Assembly (NCBI GenBank): GCA_026874595.1
Contig: CM049306.1
Span: 59,278,019-59,342,018 of the forward strand
Direction: 5' to 3'
DNA from: Sipunculus nudus
Lineage: Eukaryota; Annelida; Sipuncula; Golfingiida; Sipunculidae
Length of the DNA: 64,000 bases
Shown here one piece after another: positions 55,402-64,000 of this stretch; position 1 is the first letter of the stretch, and each line of letters starts with the position of its first letter. Below the pieces are notes generated by a model. It was not told where the DNA came from and searched no databases. It worked only from the letters and a program-made list of their open reading frames with translations. The position numbers and the translations under genes were made by a program.

Positions 55402-56257
55402 TTCAGTCATGGTGAAGAACCAATGTGTTCACGTCTTTTTAGAATTTAATTAACGCCTGCTTGAAAAGCGGGGTCCCATATAGTGATCACCGTGTCAGTC
55501 CGTCCTTCCATCCATCCGTCCGTCCGTCAGTGACGCTCTCTTGATGCGCTCAGTATACATTTGCTCTTTTTCAGTTTCACAGGGATGATTGTTGTCTATG
55601 AGGAACCAATCTCTATTGAGTAACAGACCCGCCCAAAATCAAACACTTGCTGCCAGAGCACAATCAGGAGATTTTCTGTCGCCCACATTCCTTCAATCAA
55701 AATTCGTTTGCTCATTCTCAAATTAATAGGGGCGATTAGTGCTTATATGAGGACTCCATCCCTGTCAAACTATACAGACCCGCCCAATTTTATGTCACAT
55801 TTACACAAACAGAAAACCTTTGATCTTTTTTTTTAATTCACAGGGATGATTAATGCCTCTTATCCTTATTGAATTACAGACCTACCCATAATAAAACATT
55901 GGCTGCCAGACCACAATCAGAGAATTTCCGTCAGGCACCTTTTCACAAACAGAATACCTTTGATCTCTTTCAAATTCATAGGCATGATTGGTGCCTATGA
56001 GGACTCTATCCTTATCGAATTACAGACCCGCTCAATAACCAATATGGCAACCAGAAGACGATCGGAGATTTTCTGTCGCGCACCTTTTGACGAACAGAAT
56101 ACGTTTGATCTTTGTCAAATTCATCATTATAAAATATGAGAACAATGACGACATTCTAAAAAAGCATACAATTACACAACACAATAGATGTGATGTGCCT
56201 TTTTTAAAAATGCTGTTAAGAATCTTAGTCAAATGTTGTGTTTACAGATAATTCAAT
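55402..56257 (+). repeat. spacer between duplicates: element with ~150 bp tandem units
   Basis: A head with GAAAAGCGGGGTCCCATATA and CCGTCCGTCCGTCAGTGACG (about 55463-55536) is followed by about four units sharing CCTTTGATCT, TTCA.AGG.ATGATT.., CTATGAGGA, ATTACAGACCCGC and CAATCAG.GATTTTCTGTCG (about 55560-56120). Only this stretch separates the two 3 kb copies. Confidence 0.75.
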
Positions 56258-57395
56258 CAGTTCTTACCATTTTTACCCACATAATTTAGTTTGCCTCAGT
56301 ATACCTCCCCCTTTTTCCACAGAATAACGCTTAGACTCAGTCCCTTGTATGAACCAGAAACACGTAAACTCTCATGCATGCACCTATCACTCATTTCCGT
56401 TACATTTGCTTCACCTATTCCCTTGTCCCAACAAAATAACTTTGGTCTCACCGTCCCTCGTTTTCGAAAGATTATATTTTATCTCACCTACACCCAGGTC
56501 CCTGTTTAAAGCGCAGTGCCCTCTGTTCTCAACCCCTATCCCCCCTCCCCCTCTTCATCCTCCCAGTTGTAACCTCCTGATCAATTTCTCCGTGCAATCA
56601 TCGCGGTCTGATCATGATTCCGGAGGCGGCATTGCGTCCGGATAAAAATACTACACATGCCGGAACCATGAAGGCATTTAATAACAATGTGTGCAGTGAC
56701 GCGCGTTATAAAGGTATGAACACTGCTTTTACATTCTATGTAGTATTTGCACCTCCCTTACACTGAAAGACAGACCCTTTCATTGTGTCCATTGTGACGT
56801 GACAAGAAACTATTAAGATGACGGGGAAGCGCAGCGGGAGGCCTGGCCACTCAAATACACATGGATAAAACAGGTGAATCCATCAAGTTTATCATCATGT
56901 ACATACCTGTCCTATTCTCTCTATACGCATACAGTACACTGTGAAAGGCCAGGGGCGTGTGATTCCTGACGCCATGAGTAAACCTGTGTTTTCCGTCTGA
57001 GTGGTAAATTACTAGGCAAATTATTTAACCTCATAGGTCTACCACTTTCTCAACCATACGTCTGCTCTTTCTGTACTAAAGGGCCACATATCATCACCAG
57101 TTTGACTTCATCCCCCCCATCCCCCCCCCCCCAGCTCCTCCATCCCCTAAGGAAAAGCGCTCGAACGCCAATATACAAAGGTATAATTATACAGTTTGTA
57201 CTATGCTCAGACATAAACTGTGTGATGTGTGATGTGTCTTATCAGTTGCTGTTGTTGCATACCGGCAAGATTTGTCTCTAATTGTAGATATTAATGGTAT
57301 AGAGTGCCTGGATGGAGTATTGCCGGGCCAGATCGTTTACAGATAAAAGGCCACATAACACATATATATAATTCCCACGACAAACCCCTGGGACA

Positions 57396-57513
<118 letters not shown>

Positions 57514-57546
57514 TAGAAATCTATATTCTAATGATTGCAAAACCCT

Positions 57547-57790
57547 GCCATTCATTTGTTCGGCCCAAAGTCCCAGGTTCATTGCTGCATAAGTGACTTA
57601 AGGTTTGTGACTTTTCCTTGATGACGTTCTTTCATTTGGCACACAAAATCTAACCGATTCTTCCGTGGCCCATTCCCGAAATGCCGTGAAAATTTCATGA
57701 GATTCTGTTCAAGATTGCGCGAGTTATGTTATGAATACACACAAATACACGGAAGGAGATGGACGCATATACTCCTGGAAGAGGCAATGA
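57547..57790 (+). mobile_element. dispersed ~320 bp family inside duplication copy 2
   Basis: CATTCATTTGTTCGGCCCAA, GATTCTTCCGTGGCCCATTC and TGGACGCATATACTCCTGGA, paired with 53517-53763. Confidence 0.8.
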
Positions 57791-57848
57791 CTTACAAAAG
57801 CTAAAGTGGTCGTAATTTCCAGGTTTCACTGTATATACAATTAATATT

Positions 57849-57980
57849 TCAGAATACATCATATCAAGAATAACTTATATCCAGGATACCTAATATCCAG
57901 AAAACCTAATATCCGGGATACCTAATATCCAGAATACATAATATCCAGAATACATAATATCCATTACATTATATGCAAAA
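57849..57980 (+). repeat. 16 bp minisatellite (copy 2)
   Basis: Units of AATATCCAGAATACAT and ATATCCGGGATACCTA, fewer than in copy 1. Confidence 0.88.
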
Positions 57981-59391
57981 AATGTGCAGAGAATACACGC
58001 TAAAGGAGTTCAGGTCAATAGACAAAATTTTACGGGACAAAATGGCCACGATAAATGCAACAATGAAATAAAGCACGGAACATGTGTACACAGTGTGTAT
58101 ATAGGAGGGCAAATTGAACACAAGGTCGAAATGAGATGAGATCTTCAATATTAATGGAGTTACATGTTATATATAGCATGAAAATTTGTATTTGATATAT
58201 TTATTTTTTTAGAAATCATTTAAAACACTATACCTCTTCATGGGTTATAGCATATAATAGAAGAATCAAAAAAATTATTAATAATTAACACTAAATGCAC
58301 CCATTGAAAATACACGGTTCCATATATGATAAATAATTTTGCAATGAGCTTTTAGGCTGAATGTCGCATATTTCTGAGGTTATCAGAATCAACATAATAT
58401 ACTTTTTTTCTGATTCCTTTGTCCCCAAGTAGAAGCCGCCGATTCATATGCATTTGGTCTGCCACTCGCTAGGCGAAGCCGGGTCACTGGAGCTTAACCA
58501 ATGACAGTGTTTGAACATGAAAAGTGAACACTTGAACACATGACTGATTACGAGATTCTGATGGAGGTTTTAGGCTCTGACTGCAGAATCTATTTTCTCA
58601 CTAGAATCCCTATCCGTTTAAAGATATACTTGTAATATATTTTATTTTCATGTTTCAAAGTCCCTGGAGATTGCGGATCCTTAAAAATATACGTGCATCC
58701 CCCATCGAACTGTGTTTAAGTTGTAGGGCTTTGAACAACCTTTTTTTACAAACAACCCATAAATTAGATGAATTATTGAAACCATGGATATAATGGAAAG
58801 TTATAATAGAAGATCGCACAACCGTTACGTGTGCCGAACTTCGAAGGCCAAATCAGAACGGAAACAAGTAAACCATTGTCTAGAAGAAAAAAATCAGCTG
58901 CTCAGTAATTATATATTGATGTCTTGTGCATAGTGAATGTCCTTAAAAGTCACCCTATTTATTATATGGTTTATGTGTTTGTATTCATTGGTCAGTTTTT
59001 AATATTGAACCCAAGTTTTATTTCTTCAATTGACTTTCAGACATTTGTAATGGTAAAGTCAGGGTAAAATGTGTAAAATAAACATGTCAGCTTCGTCAGT
59101 AAAGAAATCTGTTACCTTTGTTAACTTGCCACTATAGATTTAAACACGTGTGCAGGTTAAAAATCGTTAAGTCGACCAATTAAGGTTGTTCGTTAAGACA
59201 GATTTGATGAAGCTGAGATATACTTGAAAATAAGTATGATCATCTGAGTTCAATATAGCTGTGTACAAGTCGATTGGTGCGTAAATTTTCACTTCTTGTG
59301 ATCCTTGATATATGATTATTTCACCGAGTAAACGAGGCTGGTAATTTGTATGGATGTACAAGCGCCAAACCTGCAATACCTGGGATTAATT

Positions 59392-60154
59392 GTGATGGCT
59401 ATGCAGACCCGGTGTAATCATGAATTTTTACTAATACTAACCACATTGTAACAATCGGCCCGGAATAGAACTGAAACTTTTTATTTCGACGGACACTATA
59501 TATTTGACTCAAAATTATACAAATGATTAGCGATACGTGCATGAAGTCAGTTTTAAACCTGCGAAAATAGGATACTTTTAACAGTCTTGTTAACTTCAGT
59601 GGCGGATACGGAAATTCGAGAACAGGGGAGCGCTAATATTGATTTGGCGGTTGATTTTTGTTTTGAGTATATATATTTTTTTGTTTTGTATATATATATA
59701 TACATATATATGTATATATATATTTAGTAATATATTTCACCTTATTGAAAATATTAATAAAATAATTTTATAAAAGTTATTACATATTAAATTTATTAAT
59801 TATAAATACATGGCGGAAGGTATGAGAGAGTGTATCCCCCAAATGATGGGAGAGGGTGTCCCCGTGAGCTGGAGTTTCAGCCGAGGAGCCGTAAGATATT
59901 TCATAGTCAATCCGGCCCAAACTTTGATAGGTAATAAAGAAGAAATCTGAAAAAAAAATAAATGGGAAAGAATTTGATGAAATGAGAATTGTTACGTTTA
60001 ACTGTACTTGCTGCAGACAGCTCGCTGGTCACTATTGAGCTGCCCGGTACAAGATTGATGATAATGGGATTACGATCTTGCTGCATGGACACCTGATTCA
60101 CAGTAATTTAACAAATCTGACAGCTTCAGGATCCGATAGCAGACTAACTATGCT
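59392..60154. other. non-coding, AT-rich
   Basis: A solo GTGGCGGATACGG end-like motif at about 59601 and TA-rich words to about 59725. No gene recognised. Confidence 0.4.
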
Positions 60155-60790
60155 TTAATGCTTCACTGTCAGGATGTATCCAAGGGCAACCGCAACCATG
60201 ACTACCGAAGCCCATACTGTACTTTGTACTATGATGTTGTTACCAATGAAAACGGACATATTTTGAATAACAGATAGTAGCTTTTCATTGGAAATAAATG
60301 TGGTCCCAGTTCGTGCACCAAAACAACTTGCGTGAATGTGAGACACCGGTTGTTACATGATTTGTCTTCTTTTCTTCCTCTTTGATCTTGTGAATTGCAA
60401 TATTAAACTTCGAAATAAGAAATCAAATTGAATCTTGTTAATAATAAACTTTATGTGTGGGAAATATCTGACACACTCAGATGTTCGTACTGTTTTATTG
60501 AAAAAGAATCCGTCGAATTTTGCGAATGTCGTACTTCCATCATGTTTTATATGCAGATCAAGACTTGGGTCGAATACAGGAACATCACAATGCCATTTCT
60601 TAGTCCAATTGTAATTTATATGGGTGTTAAAAGTGACGAAAACGTTGATCTTAATAACACGCTGCTCCTGATATATAAATACATGGTTTATAAAACCCGT
60701 GAGAGTCCGACTTCTCTTAGCATTGAGAAGTACATTATGCATGTTAAAATACAGAACAAATGGAAAGAAAGGTAGCAGAAAAAGTAACAA
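60155..60790. other. unexplained region open on both strands
   Basis: On the plus strand 60428-60775 is open for 115 codons (first in-frame ATG at codon 39), with a Cys cluster CSYCFIEKESVEFCEC. On the minus strand 60353-60790 is open for 145 codons, and a separate minus frame 60155-60346 ends in a hydrophobic segment TVWASVVMVAVALGYIL that would suit a membrane anchor. I recognise none of these and cannot tell which strand, if any, is coding. Splice sites are not obvious. Confidence 0.15.
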
Positions 60791-61259
60791 AAATGCTATT
60801 CATGAGAAAAAGTGGTAACCACTTTTCCAGGTACTATGATTTATTTTTACGTGTACTCACATTACCATTGTAATAATGAATTTTGATAATATGTTATATT
60901 ATGGGAAATCAGAAGATAGAACTTTATACTTCTGCAAATAATCAATACATCTATAATGCTAGTCCCTAAGTTTGTTAGTAATGGAGTGACAATAGAATTA
61001 TTTATTCTGAAAATCGCCTGTTTTGTATATATATAAATTATTCTTTCATAATAAAATTGGTGTCTGTGATGAAATGAAATATATTTGAAATGATGAAAAC
61101 TGATTTCACAATTTGAAACGCCAGAAAAGAAGAGAAAAAATGAATCTTGTATAGCTTTCAAAAGTTGGTACAAGTAATATTATTGTTTTTCTTTGGAGAG
61201 AATTGGCGATAACTGAATTAATTTGCATTGTGATTTCAAAATGACAATTGAATTCCATG

Positions 61260-61261
<2 letters not shown>
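60791..61261. other. non-coding, AT-rich
   Basis: Nothing recognised. Confidence 0.4.

Positions 61262-61311
<50 letters not shown>
61262..61311. repeat. (TA)n microsatellite next to a transposon end
   Basis: TA repeat ending exactly where the CAGTGAAACC terminus begins. Pogo/mariner-type elements insert at TA. Confidence 0.95.
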
Positions 61312-61314
<3 letters not shown>

Positions 61315-61680
61315 TGAAACCTCGTTGTGTCGAACTCGGTTAAGTCGAATTCCCGCTTGTATCGAAGTCGAATAAGGAGTCCCTGCAAAAGACAGTTGCA
61401 ACCTTACTAAATTAACTCCTTTTGCTCGATTGAGGTCATGCCGCATTAATGTTTGGTTAATAGTTGTGCACGGTACTTCAATCATACCTACGGCCGTGAT
61501 GACCAGTTACATCATTAATACTGGAAAGGATCTTACTCATTAAACACAATTGTTTTTACACCTGGTCCATTGATTACCTGTTTGGCCAATAAGGAAAATC
61601 AGATCTATGTCAGATTGACCCTCATATATCAATAGAGTACGTTATACTGTATTATTGCTCACTTTTATATCCTGTTTGCT
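61312..61680 (+). mobile_element. pogo/Tigger-type element, left terminus and leader
   Basis: CAGTGAAACCTCG at 61312, followed by GTCGAACTCGG and AAGTCGAATTC, is the usual style of a Tigger/pogo inverted terminal repeat, and it sits on TA. About 370 bp of leader precede the transposase start. No matching right terminus (CGAGGTTTCACTG) is visible downstream, so the element is 3'-truncated. Confidence 0.7.
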
Positions 61681-61905
61681 ATGGCCTGTTCGCGGCCTGG
61701 AAAGCGCAAGCTTGATGTTATGACCATTGAACAGAAGTAGGAAGCACTCGGTGGCTCGAGGTTGAACGTGCAGACAAGAATTTACAAGACACAAATTGTA
61801 AAGGACTTCAACACTCTCGCCAGCACGCTGAGTTCATGGATCAAGAATGCTGAGCAGATAAAGGCGGCCTCTGCTGACCACAAGCTGCGGAAACTGCTAC
61901 AATAG
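61681..61905 (+). pseudogene. broken pogo/Tigger (CENP-B-type) transposase, N-terminal fragment
   Basis: From the ATG at 61681 the frame gives a basic start (RPGKRKLD), an in-frame TAG at 61738-61740, then KDFNTLASTLSSWIKN at about 61807-61854 and EQIKAASAD to a second stop at 61903. A KRK-type N-terminus followed by the STLSSWIKN recognition-helix pattern is characteristic of the first DNA-binding HTH of pogo-family transposases and CENP-B. The second HTH, the DDE catalytic domain and the right terminus are absent. This is a dead remnant of about 75 codons. Confidence 0.7.
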
Positions 61906-62072
61906 TCAGAGGACGCTGATGACTGCTTCAGGTTACTGTCGGGAATTTAGAGCTTTGTTTCTGACCAGGAGCTTTTTTCGTTTTAAGCAAGGGAGTTTGA
62001 CTGCTTTTTTTCAGGATAATCTGATGTGATGACCGAAACTGATCCGAACCATATGATGATTTGTGTGCTTTA

Positions 62073-62082
<10 letters not shown>
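61906..62082. other. remnant sequence after the transposase fragment
   Basis: Possibly decayed transposase sequence (EDADD, then CFRLLSG in the same frame), but too short to assign. Confidence 0.3.

Positions 62083-62123
<41 letters not shown>
62083..62123. repeat. (TA)n microsatellite
   Basis: TA repeat on the right side of the pogo remnant. Confidence 0.95.
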
Positions 62124-62125
<2 letters not shown>

Positions 62126-63094
62126 GTTCATTTAAATTCTACATATAGATCCATCATTTTTTCCTGTAAAAAAATTGAATTTATATTAGACTTTATACTT
62201 TTCTCCGAGTGACAAAAGAATGAAAGTTCCCAAGCTGCAGCTTACCACAATATGTATAATAGTGAGATTAAGTTTTGTTTTCTTTGTATTATATTCACGA
62301 TATAACCCTATTTATTGCCCTAACGTCTTGATGGTGCTTACGCTGATGACGTCACGTGCTGATTCAACATAGCGTGAACCCCTATGCCTGGCACAAAAAG
62401 GAAGTTTATTATTTTAGCGTACATGCATGTACCTGACTGTATCTTACTACATATCCATGTTATCCGTATGACACACTTTTCGCCGTGTGAACAAACAGGA
62501 AGAGAACAGACGGCCTATAGTGAGTATAATGCCATTCGACATATATGGGCAAAGCCACATTCCAATATTTGTTTACATTGCTCATGTCGCCCGCAACTTG
62601 ACTGCTTTTTCCCAATCTGTGTATTACTATTTATCGTTCTGTTACCATGATATTTCTACCTACTTTAAGTTTAGCTTAAACGTCTACATTCAAATATATT
62701 TATAGCTAAATAGACAAGGAATCCACAGAAAATCTTTTATTATCCATACAGTAAAATGTTTTAGTTGTTGTTTGGAAGATTTTTTTAATTAAAAAAAAAG
62801 CGCTCTTATGTCTCACAACTATCAACATGTACAATCAACATGTACAACTATGTACAGTCTTCTTATTGTGTATTTATTTTCTTCCATTCTTTTGTAGTTT
62901 TATTTTATTTTTTTGTTTGCCCATTGAACAATTGTCTTAAAAATATTTAGATTAAATATTATATATTATATTATATCATATGATATTGAATCATATTATA
63001 TAATATTATATTATATTATATTAGTGATATACCTATACTTTCTACATATGACTTGGCGGGTTTTAGTGTGCACGAAACATCGCAGCTTGCGTGA
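62124..63094. other. non-coding, AT-rich
   Basis: A perfect TGACGTCA at 62347-62354 overlaps an E box CACGTG at 62353-62358. The TATAT/ATATT words become a short pentanucleotide run near 62955-63022. Confidence 0.4.
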
Positions 63095-63262
63095 GCGGTT
63101 TCGAGAAATGAGAGGAATAAACCTGTCAGGGTTCGATTAGGGCGCAAGGATGCGACATGAAAATACTCCGAGAATCTATCTGCTTTGGAGTCAAGAAAAT
63201 TGAACACGGAATAACGCCTTTTTGGACCACGCCCAGTACCTCAAATTATAACAGGATCATAT
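63095..63262. repeat. dispersed repeat, partner of 41330-41540
   Basis: GAGGAATAAACCTGTCAGGG, GAATCTATCTGC, CCACGCCCAGTACCTCAAAT and TATAACAGGATC follow the order at 41.3-41.5 kb. Confidence 0.6.
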
Positions 63263-63375
63263 TTTTTATTATATTATATTATATTTTATTATATTATAAT
63301 ATATTATATTATATTATATTATTTCATATTATATTATTTCATATTACATTATATTACGACATCATAGTATAATAA
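63263..63375. repeat. ATATT pentanucleotide repeat
   Basis: About 110 nt of TATAT/TTATA words with interruptions, directly after the dispersed repeat. Confidence 0.9.
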
Positions 63376-64000
63376 ATTATATTATAAATTAGAGAGATTT
63401 ACCCGCGGGAAATTAAAAAAAATGGTGGCAACTATGAGAGCTGATTGATTAAATCCAGACACATGTCATTGCGTCTGTTTTTTGCGCCCGCATGAATGAG
63501 TGATAGGAGGAAAGATAAGTTGCCTCGTTTTCATGTTCCTTCAGGATTTCCTGTTATTATGTGGAAGTGACATCTTATGTCGCAGTTCCCATACAGAGTA
63601 ATACCTGTATTTGTATCTATGAGCTCATACATCAGACGTTAAATTTACGTTAAATCAGACCGCGGATATGACTAATGAACCATACTCTGATGTTTTGTTT
63701 GACGACTTTACTTCCGCTTAATATCACGAATTCTGAATAAATATACATTTTCCATTTTTTTAATCAGATGCAGATATTAATATGGAAGTTCTAAAGGTCA
63801 GCCACTCCCATTGCCTCATACCTGTGAACGAACTCTGGTGGATGCCCAACAAACTAGCGGAAACCATTAACTTTGGGACTAACTACAATTAGGCAGAAAT
63901 TTCACACATTATGTTTTAGGTAATTAGTTCAGATGATGATTTAATATACACAGGTTTATATTCTTTTGGTTCATTCATTACAGAAATTTTTTTCTGGCAG
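63376..64000. other. non-coding sequence
   Basis: Nothing recognised to the window edge. A short frame at 63782-63890 with VLKVSHSHCLIPVNELWW is too small to judge. Confidence 0.4.

Overview
The window is eukaryotic nuclear DNA, AT-rich and crowded with repeats, most likely from a marine mollusc. The evidence is one alpha-tubulin gene split by spliceosomal introns at the classical animal positions, a single-exon secreted beta/gamma-crystallin-like gene, and a repeat set I associate with bivalve and other lophotrochozoan genomes: long CT/GA and TA microsatellites, CCTCCGCCA-ended elements, arrays of TGACCTTTGACCT repeats, and stubs carrying TAGCTCAG/CTGAGCTA. The species call is an inference. 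Only about 1.9 kb is clearly protein-coding. I see no rRNA, no intact tRNA, no CRISPR array and no prokaryotic operon.

1-7.4 kb: minus-strand alpha-tubulin. Seven exons (2 to 8) join in frame from codon 2 to the terminal EEY and stop. The introns hold a palindromic MITE, several microsatellites and a possible tRNA-like SINE. The exon with only the ATG is not next to exon 2. The best-looking ATG-gtaagt junction on this strand is at 36029-36031, with a perfect CRE about 210 bp upstream. If it is right, intron 1 is 28.6 kb long and contains most of the repeats between 7.4 and 36 kb.

7.4-36 kb: no recognisable gene. Notable are two related 2.0-2.3 kb non-autonomous elements (12734-15050 and 22808-24833) built around a ~289 bp tandem core rich in nuclear-receptor half-sites; a 90 bp hairpin element with an 8 bp target duplication (9156-9261); three MITEs with AGGTATGGTTCTCAGG ends (the others lie at 5.1 and 43.3 kb); a dispersed ~320 bp family with about ten copies across the window; and 27 bp and 15 bp minisatellites.

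36-52 kb: candidate tubulin promoter, more copies of the dispersed family, then at 47.1-47.6 kb a minus-strand gene for a secreted, probably GPI-anchored, beta/gamma-crystallin domain. A TIR-bounded ~1.5 kb element and a tRNA-derived SINE follow.

52-64 kb: a ~3.1 kb segment present twice in direct orientation (52362-55401 and 56258-59391), separated by another repeat. A decayed pogo/Tigger transposon follows at 61.3-61.9 kb, between two TA microsatellites, and then AT-rich sequence.

The two real genes have no evident functional link: one encodes a cytoskeletal subunit, the other a cell-surface or secreted protein. The best leads are the nuclear-receptor-site arrays inside a mobile element, the clustered CREs around the candidate tubulin promoter, and the altered K40 loop of the tubulin.
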